Shown piece by piece: positions 52,087 to 60,515 of a stretch of 64,000 nucleotides of DNA. The stretch is from positions 7,509 through 71,508 of the forward strand of contig CATYZI010000011.1 in NCBI GenBank assembly GCA_958415625.1, given 5' to 3'. Position 1 is the stretch's first letter. Each line of letters begins with the position of its first letter. This DNA is from an uncultured Collinsella sp. GTDB taxonomy: Bacteria > Actinomycetota > Coriobacteriia > Coriobacteriales > Coriobacteriaceae. The translations under genes were made by a program, and so were the position numbers. The notes below the pieces were generated by a model. The model ran no database searches and was not told the origin of the DNA. It saw only the letters and a program-made list of their open reading frames with translations.

Positions 52087-54666
52087 CTAGCTGCGGTGTT
52101 TTGGCTTGCTGGCGTAGAACTTCTTCTTTTTGGGTTTGCCGGCGGGGGAGGGTTTGCCGGTGCCGTGCGGCTTGCCGTCGCCGTGCGGCTTGCCGTCGCC
52201 GGCGTGTGCGTGGGCGGGCGCCGCTGCGCGAGGCTTGCGGGCCTCGGGGTTGCGCAGCTCCTCGACGCGCTCGGCAATTTCCTCGGCACTAAAGCCGACC
52301 TCGGCCATGGCGTCCTCGATGGGCAGGCGGCGCACGATGTAACAGTGGTGCACCTTCTGGTTGCGTGCGAAGTCCTCGGGGATGGTCTGCGCCGTAATGT
52401 CCTGTAGTACCACGCCCGCACGCGCGAGCTTGCGCGTCTCGGGGCGGAAGCCGCGCAGGTTGCAGCTAAAGATGGCATGGCCACCCTGCGTGAGCAGGCG
52501 CGATACGCCGGCCAGCAGCTCAGCGTGGTCGCGCTGGACATCCCAGGTGCGGCGGCCCATCTTGGACGAGTTCGAGAACGTGGGCGGGTCGACAAAGATC
52601 AGGTCCCAGCGGTTGCGCGTCTGGCGCTGGTCGCGAATCCAGGTGAGCACGTCGTCGCGCACAAAGTGATGCTGCGGCCCCACAAAACCGTTCTGGCGCA
52701 TGTTGCGCTCGGCCCAGTCCAGGTAGGTGTTCGAGAGGTCGACCGTCACGGTCTCCTCGACGCCACCATCGGCCGCGTAGCAGGTGGCGGTGCCGGTGTA
52801 GGCGAACAGGTTGAGGAAACGGCGCGCTTGCTTGGCGTGCTCGCGTACCAGGTTGCGGGTGACGCGGTGGTCCAGGAAGATGCCCACATCCAGGTAGTCG
52901 TCAAAGTTGACGGCAAAGGTAAGGCCGCCCTCCTCGATGAGCGGCAGACGGCGGCGTGCGATGTTGGCGCGCTCGCCCGAGCCGCCCTTGCCGGCGCCCT
53001 GCTTGCCGTACTGCGAGCCGCCGCGCGAGCGCATGCGGGCTTTGGCATGCACATGCTCGGCGGGGACATCCAGGATGCGCGGCGCGATGGCCAAGATGTC
53101 GAGCATGCGGGCCTGAGCCAGCGCGGGGTCGATGGTCTTGGGTGCGGCGTATTCGGCGATGACGAGCCAGCGGCCCGGGGTCTGCGGGCAGCCCTCGTAC
53201 AGATCGATGGCGGCAGAGTAGTCGGGCAGGTCGGCATCGTAGACGCGGTAGCAGCTCACGCCCTCGCGCTTGGCCCACTTGCGGCGCAGACGGGCATTCT
53301 TGCGCAGGCGGTTGGCGAACTGCTCGGACTCGGGGATGAGCACGGGCAGCGGCTTGCCGTCGCCCAGGTCGAGCATGGCGGCAGGCTCGGGCATGGGGGT
53401 GCCGGCGGCTTCGTCTTGAGCGTCTACGGTCTGCTCCTCGACATCTGCGCTGGTCGCAGCTTCAAATGCCGCGGCGGCGTGGTCGAGCGAGGGCCAAACC
53501 TCAATAGTTGCCTCTTCATTATTGGGCATGACGGCAATGGAGCGCGCGGGCTCGGCATGGAGTGCGCGGGCCATAAGGCCATCGCGGGTGAGCGCGGCGA
53601 CCGGTGCGGCGATAAGCTCGGGCGCGCGGCGCAGCTCGCCGACCAGCGTCATGGCGTCGTGCATGAGTGAAAGCGGTGTCTCGGTGGTGTCTGCGACTAC
53701 GGCGGCTCCGGCGACGGCGCCGGCATGGTCCAGCACGGTGGCGGACTTGGCGGCGCAAAAGTCGACAAAACGCTTGTAGCCGGCGCACTTGACCATGCGC
53801 TCGGCAGTCTTGCGGGCGGCGGGGTCGATGTCTACGGCCACGATGCGCGCCTGGCGCTCGCGCGCTGCCGTCTCGCGCTCGCGCGCCTCGGCAAGCAGCT
53901 GCTCCCACAGGGCGGCGTCGTGTAGCTGCCAGCCCTCAAAGCCCCAGCGCTCGCGTGCGGCGCCCGGGGCGCGGTTGGTCAGAATGTTCACGGCCTCCAG
54001 CAGCAGACCGCCGCCGGCGCATGAGGCATCGATCAGCGTGGGAAGGGCTTCATTCTCGTAATCGTCAGCCGTTAACTCGCGCTCGCACAGTGCGGTCCAG
54101 CCGACCTGCGCCAGCACCAGGGCGGCGTAGTCGGGGCGCAGCACGTGCGTACCCTCGCCGGCGCGGGTCGCTGCGGGCGGCAGACGCTTGAACAGCGGAT
54201 CGCCCGAAAGGTCCAGGCTGATGCTCGCGCGGCGCTGACGCAGCGAAAGCAGCAGGTGAACATCGGGATCGGTGGCGTTGACATCGGCGCGACGGCCCGT
54301 GGTTTCGGCCAAGCGGTCGCACAATGCGTCCTTGGCGCGCAGGGCCGAGAAGCGCGTGTTGCGCAGCTGCTCGGTCACGCCGCGGGCGGTGATGGCAATG
54401 GTGGCGCCGGGGCGGACGATGTTCTCCCAGGCGATGTCGTAAACGCTATCGTACAGCTCATCGGCATCCTGCGCCTCAAAGCGCCCGAGCACCGCAAACA
54501 CGCGGCTCGCTAGGCGCGACCACAGACAGGCGCGGTAGCCTTCTTCGAGCTCGCCCTCAAACGTGGCGCGGCCCTTCAGCCGGCGAACATGCGAAAGCCC
54601 GAGGCGTTTAAGCTCATCGGCGAGTACGGACTCAAAGCCCTCGGGGCAGCTTGCGTAAAATTCCAT
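52087..54666 (-). CDS. rlmL: Bifunctional 23S rRNA guanine methyltransferase RlmKL
   Basis: The product has 859 residues. It opens with the THUMP-bearing RlmL half (FYASCPEGFESVLADEL) that methylates G2445. The first SAM domain is interrupted by an unusual Ala/Glu-rich insert of about 120 residues (about 350-460). The RlmK half (m7G2069) follows, with NLFAYTGTATCYAADGG and FVDPPTFSNSSKM. The last 50 residues are a repetitive Gly/Lys/His/Pro tail (GKPHGDGKPHGTGKP). ATG at 54664-54666 follows AGAGAGGT. Central insert and basic tail are extra to the E. coli form. Confidence 0.9.
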   Translation of the reverse strand: MEFYASCPEGFESVLADELKRLGLSHVRRLKGRATFEGELEEGYRACLWSRLASRVFAVLGRFEAQDADELYDSVYDIAWENIVRPGATIAITARGVTEQLRNTRFSALRAKDALCDRLAETTGRRADVNATDPDVHLLLSLRQRRASISLDLSGDPLFKRLPPAATRAGEGTHVLRPDYAALVLAQVGWTALCERELTADDYENEALPTLIDASCAGGGLLLEAVNILTNRAPGAARERWGFEGWQLHDAALWEQLLAEARERETAARERQARIVAVDIDPAARKTAERMVKCAGYKRFVDFCAAKSATVLDHAGAVAGAAVVADTTETPLSLMHDAMTLVGELRRAPELIAAPVAALTRDGLMARALHAEPARSIAVMPNNEEATIEVWPSLDHAAAAFEAATSADVEEQTVDAQDEAAGTPMPEPAAMLDLGDGKPLPVLIPESEQFANRLRKNARLRRKWAKREGVSCYRVYDADLPDYSAAIDLYEGCPQTPGRWLVIAEYAAPKTIDPALAQARMLDILAIAPRILDVPAEHVHAKARMRSRGGSQYGKQGAGKGGSGERANIARRRLPLIEEGGLTFAVNFDDYLDVGIFLDHRVTRNLVREHAKQARRFLNLFAYTGTATCYAADGGVEETVTVDLSNTYLDWAERNMRQNGFVGPQHHFVRDDVLTWIRDQRQTRNRWDLIFVDPPTFSNSSKMGRRTWDVQRDHAELLAGVSRLLTQGGHAIFSCNLRGFRPETRKLARAGVVLQDITAQTIPEDFARNQKVHHCYIVRRLPIEDAMAEVGFSAEEIAERVEELRNPEARKPRAAAPAHAHAGDGKPHGDGKPHGTGKPSPAGKPKKKKFYASKPKHRS

Positions 54667-54741
54667 GGGTGACCTCTCTGGTTGCGTCGCTCCATTATAT
54701 GATGGATGCCTCGTCTGCCCTTATCCTCGAAAGGAACTCAT

Positions 54742-55569
54742 ATGATTGATGCGTGCCCCGATTCCGCCGTGCTCTTTTTTGACGTGGACGGCACGCTGAC
54801 GTCGTTCGATCCCGACGATATGACCGATAAGGACTTCAATGCAGTCCATCCGTCGAAGGCTGTTGTCGATGCATTTGGTCGCCTGCGCAATGCGGGTCAC
54901 CAGGCATTTATCTGCACGGGTCGTCCCTTGTGGCTGATTGCCGATGGCCTGCGCGCGCTGAACCCGGCGGGTGTCGTTGCCATGGCGGGAGCGACGCTCG
55001 AGGTCGAGGGCCGCGTGGTGCATGAGGACTGCTTTGACGAGGACGTTATTGAGGAGCTTGCGCGCCGTATGGCCGCGGCAGGGATTGAGGCCTTTTTCGA
55101 GACCAACGTGGCTACTTTTGCCCTGGAACCCGCGGGTGTTGAGCAGTCGTCTCTGATCGGCACTTCTGTGGTGCACAGCACCGAGGAAATGCGCGTCGAC
55201 GGCAGTCTGCGCGTGGGCAAGGTGTGCATCGTCGCGAGCGACCTGGCTCGCGTAGCCAACGATGATGGCTTTATCGATCGCGAGTTTGAGTTGTGCAACA
55301 CCGGTGGTCAGAATCGCGAGCTGAGCCCCAAGGGCATTGACAAGGGCGTGGGCGTGGCGCGAGCGCTGGAATACCTGGGTCGCACCGGCAACGCGCGCAC
55401 CTTTGGCTTTGGTGATTCCGGCAACGACCTGGGCATGCTCGCTGCGGTCGAGACGGCTGTCGCCATGGGCAACGCCATGCCTGAGGTCAAGGCGGTCGCC
55501 GACTACGTGACCGACGATGTCGCACACGACGGCACCGTCACAGCGATGCAGCATTTCGGCCTCATCTAA
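54742..55569 (+). CDS. HAD-family (Cof-type) phosphatase, second copy
   Basis: The product has 275 residues. The nucleophile motif is LFFDVDGTLTSFD and the closing motif is FGDSGNDLGMLAAVE. It shares the Cof-type cap and the same C-terminal pattern (ADYVTDDVAHDGTVTAM) with the protein at 51203-52042, so the two are paralogues on either side of rlmKL. AAAGGAAC precedes the ATG. It probably acts on a sugar phosphate or phosphorylated cofactor. Confidence 0.88.
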   Translation: MIDACPDSAVLFFDVDGTLTSFDPDDMTDKDFNAVHPSKAVVDAFGRLRNAGHQAFICTGRPLWLIADGLRALNPAGVVAMAGATLEVEGRVVHEDCFDEDVIEELARRMAAAGIEAFFETNVATFALEPAGVEQSSLIGTSVVHSTEEMRVDGSLRVGKVCIVASDLARVANDDGFIDREFELCNTGGQNRELSPKGIDKGVGVARALEYLGRTGNARTFGFGDSGNDLGMLAAVETAVAMGNAMPEVKAVADYVTDDVAHDGTVTAMQHFGLI

Positions 55570-55709
55570 TGAATCCCGCGTTCTGACGTTTGCCCAAACT
55601 GCGACTCTTTGCTTTTGCATGCTCAATCGATTTATCAATCCAAACACTGAGGTGTTTATACCGTTCGCCGAGAAGATAAAAAACCGCAGCTCACGCCTTG
55701 ATAAACGTA

Positions 55710-55732
55710 GGTAAAGTGTTTAGCAGTTTACC
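55710..55732 (+). promoter_or_regulatory. Inverted repeat before the transaldolase gene
   Basis: GGTAAA-N11-TTTACC lies 30 bases before the start codon, next to the ribosome site, and would suit a repressor. AAACACTGAGGTGTTT at about 55638-55653 is a second small palindrome in the same leader. Confidence 0.45.
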
Positions 55733-55762
55733 GGCCTTATGCAAGCGAAAGGAATCAGGCAG

Positions 55763-56467
55763 ATGGCAATCAAGGTGTTCGCTGACGGTGCAAACCTCGA
55801 GGGCATGCTCGACATGTACGAGAACGGCAACGTTCAGGGTTTCACGACCAACCCGTCCCTTATGAAGAAGGGCGGCGTGACGGATTACCGCGCGTTTGCC
55901 AAAGAGGTCTTGACCCACATCACCGATGTGTCCGTCTCGTTTGAGGTCTTTGCCGACGACGTCGAGACCATGGAGGTCGAGGCGCGCGAGATCGCTACCT
56001 GGGCCGAGAACGTCTACGTCAAGATTCCGTGCGTGACCACCAAGGGCGGGTCCACCGCCGAGCTGGTGCGCAAGCTTTCGGCCGACGGCATCAAGGTCAA
56101 CGTCACCACCATCTTTACGCCTACGCAGGTCGATGAGATGGTCGAGGCCGTTGACGCCGAGACGCCGTCCATCATCTCGCTCTTTGCCGGCCGCATCGCC
56201 GATACCGGCGTCGACCCCGTTCCGTTTATGACGGAGTCGGTTAAGAAGGCCGCCGCAAAGCCCAACTGTGAGGTCCTGTGGGCGTCCACGCGCGAGCTCA
56301 TCAACATTTACCAGGCAGAAGCCTGCGGTTGCCAGATCATTACGGTGCCCAACAGCATCCTGGCCAAGCGCAAGAACATCGGTCGCGACCCGTACGAGGT
56401 CTCGCTCGACACCGTGCGCGGCTTTGCCAAGGATATCGCCGCTTTGGGCTTCCATATCCTGCCGTAG
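55763..56467 (+). CDS. Transaldolase / fructose-6-phosphate aldolase family protein
   Basis: The product has 234 residues, the short single-domain type of the TalC/MipB group. FADGANLEGM, FTTNPSLMKKGG and the Schiff-base lysine in VYVKIPCVT (about Lys87) are visible, then NVTTIFTPTQV and SLFAGRIADTG. It would move dihydroxyacetone units in the pentose phosphate route or cleave fructose 6-phosphate. AAAGGAATC lies before the ATG at 55763. The last 19 bases or so of the coding region recur 155 bases downstream. Confidence 0.88.
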   Translation: MAIKVFADGANLEGMLDMYENGNVQGFTTNPSLMKKGGVTDYRAFAKEVLTHITDVSVSFEVFADDVETMEVEAREIATWAENVYVKIPCVTTKGGSTAELVRKLSADGIKVNVTTIFTPTQVDEMVEAVDAETPSIISLFAGRIADTGVDPVPFMTESVKKAAAKPNCEVLWASTRELINIYQAEACGCQIITVPNSILAKRKNIGRDPYEVSLDTVRGFAKDIAALGFHILP

Positions 56468-56620
56468 CGCGAACACTGACTACGCCGCGGGCTGCTCGCC
56501 CCGGCTTTCCTTTCCCTATCGCTCACGCGCTCCGCAAGGGTCGCGCTAGGCAAAGGAAAGGCCGGGGCTGCCGACACGAGCTTGCCAGCAAGTTGGCGCT
56601 TGGCTTCCATATCCTGCCGT
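56447..56620 (+). repeat. Duplicated transaldolase tail flanking a palindrome
   Basis: GGCTTCCATATCCTGCCGT occurs at 56447-56465, at the end of the transaldolase gene, and again at 56602-56620. Between the copies lies a palindrome (56498-56568; GCCCCGGC..TTTCCTTT with AAAGGAAAGGCCGGGGC). This looks like a small insertion or rearrangement that copied the gene end. Confidence 0.65.
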
Positions 56621-56622
56621 GG

Positions 56623-56838
56623 GCAAAGGTACCCCCGCCTGCGCCGTGCAAAATTGAGAGTATTCAGCAAGGTAAAGGTCTTTATCAGTTAACCGAAGCA
56701 TGGAACGGCCCCCGTTTTGGCTCTGATGACGCTAAAACGGGGGCTGTTCCATGCTTTTTCGTCTCTGAGGGGCATCCGGAACGGTGGAATTTGCAGAATA
56801 CTCGCGATTTTGCACATCGCTACAGGGGGTACCTTTGC
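56623..56838. repeat. Inverted-end repeat element, locus 2
   Basis: Ends of 48 nt are inverted copies. Each has GCAAAGGTACCCCC outside and a 25-nt inner block ending GAGTATTC(A/T)GCAA (56646-56670 and 56791-56815). The inner block matches the ends at 9223 and 9423. A strong terminator lies in the middle. Confidence 0.7.
56697..56759. terminator. Long bidirectional terminator
   Basis: AGCATGGAAC-GGCCCCCGTTTT pairs with AAAACGGGGGC-GTTCCATGCT, then TTTTT. It separates the transaldolase from the convergent tex gene. Confidence 0.88.
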
Positions 56839-56847
56839 TTTGGCGGT

Positions 56848-58995
56848 TTACTTGCCCTGTACCATGGTGAGCGAGATCTTCTTGCGGTCGCGATCGACCT
56901 TTTCGACCCACACCTTGACCGTGTCACCGATGCGCACCACGTCGCTCGGGTGCTTGACAAAGCGGTTGGCCAGCTTGGAGATGTGCACAAGGCCGTCCTG
57001 GTGCACTCCCACGTCGACGAAGGCGCCAAAGTCGACGACGTTGCGCACCGTGCCCTTGAGCTCCATGCCGGGTTCCAGGTCGTCGATGGAAAGTGCCGAG
57101 CGGCTAAAGACCACCTCGGGCGCGTCGTCGCGCGGGTCGCGGCCGGGCTTCTTGAGCTCGTTGACGATGTCGATGAGCGTCAGGGTACCGCAGTTCAGGT
57201 CGCTTGCTAGCGCCGAGATGCTGCCCAGGCGGCGCTCGATGTCGGGCACGCCGCCGCGGCTGAGCTCGCTTGCCGCAACGCCGGCGCGCTCCAGGACGGA
57301 CGTCGCCACCTCGTAGCTCTCGGGGTGGACGCTCGTCGCGTCGAGCGGGTTCTTGCCGCCGCTGATGCGCAAAAAGCCCGCGGCGTTGAGATATGCCTTG
57401 GGACCCAGCTTGGGGACCTTCTTGAGCTGGCGGCGATCGGTAAAGGCGCCGTTTTCCTCGCGGTAGGCAACGATGTTCTTGGCCACGCTCGGCGTGATGC
57501 CCGACACGTATCCCAGCAGGCTCGCGCTTGCGGTGTTGACGTCGACGCCCACGCGGTTGACGACGTCCTCCACCACGTGGCCTAGCGTGCGCGAAAGCTC
57601 GGTCTGGTCAAGGTCGTGCTGGTACTGGCCCACGCCGATGGACTGGGGCGGAATCTTGACAAGCTCCGCCAGCGGGTCCTGCAGGCGGCGGCCCAGGCTC
57701 ATGGCGCCGCGCACGGTGACGTCCAGGTCGGGATACTCCTGGCTCGCGAGCTCGGAGGCGGAGTACACCGACGCGCCGGCCTCGTTCACGATCGTATAGC
57801 GCAAGCCGGGCGCCTGCTCGGCAATGAACTCCGAGACGACTTCCTCGGTCTCGCGGCTGGCGGTGCCGTTGCCGATGACGATGGTGTTGACGCCGTCCTT
57901 CTTGACGAGACGGGCGAGCTCGCGCTTGGTGCCGGCGACGTCGTGGCGCGGCTTGGTGGGGTAGACCACGCCGTGGTCGAGCAGCTTGCCGGTCTCGTCC
58001 ATGACGGCGACCTTGCAGCCGGTGCGGTAGCCCGGGTCGAGCGCGAGCACGCGGGCGCCGCGGACGGGGCGTGCCGAGAGCAGGCCCTCGAGATTCTTGG
58101 CAAAGACGTTGATGGCCTCGGTTTGGGCACGAACGGTAAGCTTGGCGCGGGCCTCGCGCTCAAGCGAGGGAGCCATGAGGCGCTTGTAGCCGTCGGCGAT
58201 GGCGGCGTCAAAGACGGGCGCGAAGACGCCTTGGCGGCGGGGCCAGCGGTTGCCGAGGCGCGCCGTGGCGGCAGCGCCGTCGACGTTTACACGCACGCGG
58301 AGCTTGCCCTCGCGCTCGCCGCGGTCGATAGCCAGCACGCGGTGGTTGGGGATGCGGCGCAGCGGCTCGTCAAAGTTGTAGTAGGGCTCGTAGGGAGTCT
58401 TCTCGGCAGGGTCGGTGGCCTCGACGACGATGTCGGCGGTATTTTGCGTAAAGGCGCGCAGGTCGGCGACGTTCTCGGGATCCTCGGCCACCGTTTCGGC
58501 CACAATGTCGGCCGCACCTGCGAGCGCTTTCTCGGCGGTGTCGAAGCCCGCCTCCTCGTTGACGTAGGCCGCGGCGGCGTCGAGCGCGCTGCCCTTGGCC
58601 GATGCCTGCATGATGATCATGTTGGCGAGCGGCTCCAGGCCGGCCTCGCGAGCCTTCTGCGCGCGGGTCATGCGCTTTTTGCGGTAGGGCTTGTAGAGGT
58701 CCTCGACGCGCTGGAGCTGCGTGGCCTCACGAATCTGCTGCTCGAGCTCGGGCGTGAGCTTGCCCTGGGCGTCGATGAGCAGGATGACGTCGTCTTTGCG
58801 CTGCCCAAGGTTGCGCAGGTAGGACAGGCGCTCATCGAGCGCGCGCAGGGCGACGTCGTCCATGTCGCCCGTGGCCTCCTTGCGGTAGCGCGAGATAAAG
58901 GGGATGGTGTTGCCCTCGTCGATGAGCTTGACGGCCGCCTCGACATTGGCGGCCTTAAGGTTGAGCTCGCGGGCAAGCTGGGCGATTAGATCCAT
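56848..58995 (-). CDS. tex: Tex family S1 RNA-binding protein
   Basis: The product has 715 residues in the Tex order: an N-terminal helical region with NTIPFISRYRKEATG, a YqgF-like RNase fold (VLALDPGYRTGCKVAVMD), tandem helix-hairpin-helix motifs (SPSVAKNIVAYREENG-like), and a C-terminal S1 domain (VRNVVDFGAFVDVGVHQDGL). Tex binds nucleic acid and influences transcription and expression of virulence genes in other bacteria. ATG at 58993-58995 follows AAGGAG. The length is a little shorter than the 770-780 residues of typical Tex. Confidence 0.92.
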   Translation of the reverse strand: MDLIAQLARELNLKAANVEAAVKLIDEGNTIPFISRYRKEATGDMDDVALRALDERLSYLRNLGQRKDDVILLIDAQGKLTPELEQQIREATQLQRVEDLYKPYRKKRMTRAQKAREAGLEPLANMIIMQASAKGSALDAAAAYVNEEAGFDTAEKALAGAADIVAETVAEDPENVADLRAFTQNTADIVVEATDPAEKTPYEPYYNFDEPLRRIPNHRVLAIDRGEREGKLRVRVNVDGAAATARLGNRWPRRQGVFAPVFDAAIADGYKRLMAPSLEREARAKLTVRAQTEAINVFAKNLEGLLSARPVRGARVLALDPGYRTGCKVAVMDETGKLLDHGVVYPTKPRHDVAGTKRELARLVKKDGVNTIVIGNGTASRETEEVVSEFIAEQAPGLRYTIVNEAGASVYSASELASQEYPDLDVTVRGAMSLGRRLQDPLAELVKIPPQSIGVGQYQHDLDQTELSRTLGHVVEDVVNRVGVDVNTASASLLGYVSGITPSVAKNIVAYREENGAFTDRRQLKKVPKLGPKAYLNAAGFLRISGGKNPLDATSVHPESYEVATSVLERAGVAASELSRGGVPDIERRLGSISALASDLNCGTLTLIDIVNELKKPGRDPRDDAPEVVFSRSALSIDDLEPGMELKGTVRNVVDFGAFVDVGVHQDGLVHISKLANRFVKHPSDVVRIGDTVKVWVEKVDRDRKKISLTMVQGK

Positions 58996-59077
58996 GGAAC
59001 TCCTTGCGTTTAAGGTGCGTTTGCAGCACAGGGCTACCAAGGATACCACCCGTCCCAAAAGACTGTTTTGGGGCCGC

Positions 59078-59237
59078 GCCACGAAAACGACCTATCTACT
59101 ACGTTTGAACCATATGGGTCGACCATCCCTCGGTTTTCCGAAAATACGCAACCCGCCTACCTGCGGTTTTTATTTCTCGAAATTCGGCATGCTTGAGGGT
59201 GATCGGTTAAACGTAGTAGATAGGCCCATTTCGTGGC
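59078..59237. repeat. 160-bp inverted-end element, copy B
   Basis: It has the same length, 29-nt inverted ends (GCCACGAAA..CTATCTACTACGTTT) and inner GACCATCCC as copy A at 12939-13098. A CCCAAAAgactgTTTTGGG hairpin touches its left side (59054-59072). Confidence 0.78.
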
Positions 59238-59303
59238 GAACGAATCAGACTGAGGTGCAAAATAGCCCCCGCTCCAGAAAAATCGTCGGCAAGGTAGCAA
59301 AAG

Positions 59304-59333
59304 GCCCCGCGGGCAGGAGGCTGCTCGCGGGGC
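59304..59333. terminator. Hairpin downstream of the oxidoreductase operon
   Basis: GCCCCGCGGGCA pairs with TGCTCGCGGGGC (one mismatch). An A-rich flank on its left would give the U tract for the minus-strand operon. Confidence 0.6.
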
Positions 59334-59405
59334 AAAGAAGAGGGGCTTGTTGGCGGCGGGCCAAGGCGCTCGGCGGGGAGTTTGCCGCGACCCGCTCTTA
59401 AGGCA

Positions 59406-60446
59406 TTACAGCTCGACGAGCTGGCCGGTCTCGGCGGCCTCCTTGATGGCGTTGAGAAGCGTGAGCGTCTTGACGTTATCGGCGGGGGTCACGACGGGCT
59501 CGACCTCGCGGCGGACGACCTTCACAAAGTGCTTGAGCTGCATCTTGTGCGGCAGCGCCGGGTCCACAGCCGGGATCTCCATCTGCAGCGGCTTGTGCCA
59601 GTTAGAGGCGCCGTCGTAGGAGAACTGGTGCAGGCGGGGCAGCGACAGGGCGCCCTTAGTGCCGCCGATAAAGTAGGCGTCGGCGTCGAAGGGGCGGTAC
59701 TGCGGATCCTCGCGAGCGGTTGCCTCCCAGTTCCAGGGGCTGGCGGTGGCGTCGGAGATGGTCATGCTCGCAAGTGCGCCATCGGCAAAACGGACGTTGA
59801 CCACGGCGGAGTCCTCGGTCTCAAAACCGCGGGCGGCGCTGGACTGCATACCCTGGACGGCAACGGGCTCGCCCAGCAGATAGCGGAGTAGATCGACGTC
59901 GTGAACCAGGTTGACCAGGATCGGGCCGGCGCCCTTCTTGCGGCGCCACTCGACATCGAAATACTCGTCGTTCTTATAGATCATGTAGTGGAAGCTCGAC
60001 ACGGTGAGCTTGCCCAGCTCACCGGACTCGATGATCTCCTTGGCCTTGTTGACGAAGGGGTTGTGGCGACGGTGCTGACCCACGAGAACGGGCACGCCGG
60101 CGGTCTCGGCCTCGGCGGCGAAGGCCTGGGCATCCTCCAGGTCGTTGGAGATCGGCTTTTCGACCAGCGGCACGATGTTGCGCTTTACAGCCTCGCGGGC
60201 AACGCCCAGGTGCAGGTCGTTGGGGGTGGCGATAATGACGGCCTCGGGCTTGACCTCGTCCATCATCTGAGCGGGATCGGTGTAAAACGGCACGCCGGCG
60301 GCCTCGGCCGTGGCGCGGGCGCCCTCAAAGGCGTCGGCGATGGCGACGAGCTCGGCCTCGGGCTCCTCGGTGACAAAGCGGATGTGGTTGCGGCCCATGG
60401 CGCCGGCGCCGATGACGGCAATGCGGACGGGGTTGAGCTCAGACAT
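59406..60446 (-). CDS. Gfo/Idh/MocA-family oxidoreductase
   Basis: The product has 346 residues. The N-terminal Rossmann fold has VIGAGAMGRNHIR, and the family motif EKPISNDLEDA follows near residue 95. HDVDLLRYLLGEP holds the conserved catalytic-region His. These enzymes oxidise or reduce sugars, inositols and related compounds with NAD(P). AAGGAG precedes the ATG. It is the last gene of a three-gene minus-strand group (SDR, MFS, Gfo/Idh), which suggests uptake of an unknown polyol or sugar acid followed by two oxidation steps. Confidence 0.88.
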   Translation of the reverse strand: MSELNPVRIAVIGAGAMGRNHIRFVTEEPEAELVAIADAFEGARATAEAAGVPFYTDPAQMMDEVKPEAVIIATPNDLHLGVAREAVKRNIVPLVEKPISNDLEDAQAFAAEAETAGVPVLVGQHRRHNPFVNKAKEIIESGELGKLTVSSFHYMIYKNDEYFDVEWRRKKGAGPILVNLVHDVDLLRYLLGEPVAVQGMQSSAARGFETEDSAVVNVRFADGALASMTISDATASPWNWEATAREDPQYRPFDADAYFIGGTKGALSLPRLHQFSYDGASNWHKPLQMEIPAVDPALPHKMQLKHFVKVVRREVEPVVTPADNVKTLTLLNAIKEAAETGQLVEL

Positions 60447-60476
60447 TTCGACTCCTTAATAGTGGTGGCCGGTGGA

Positions 60477-60507
60477 ATGCGACAAAGGGTCTGTCCCTTT
60501 GTCGCAT
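60477..60507. repeat. Perfect ATGCGACAAAGGG palindrome
   Basis: ATGCGACAAAGGG pairs perfectly with CCCTTTGTCGCAT across 5 bases. It lies between the MFS and Gfo/Idh genes and may protect or stop part of the operon mRNA. Confidence 0.7.
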
Positions 60508-60515
60508 CGGTAAAA

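Noticed and set aside
52477..53670. Open frame of 397 codons antisense to rlmKL
   Set aside because: It overlaps a gene with clear methyltransferase motifs and shows only composition-driven sequence.
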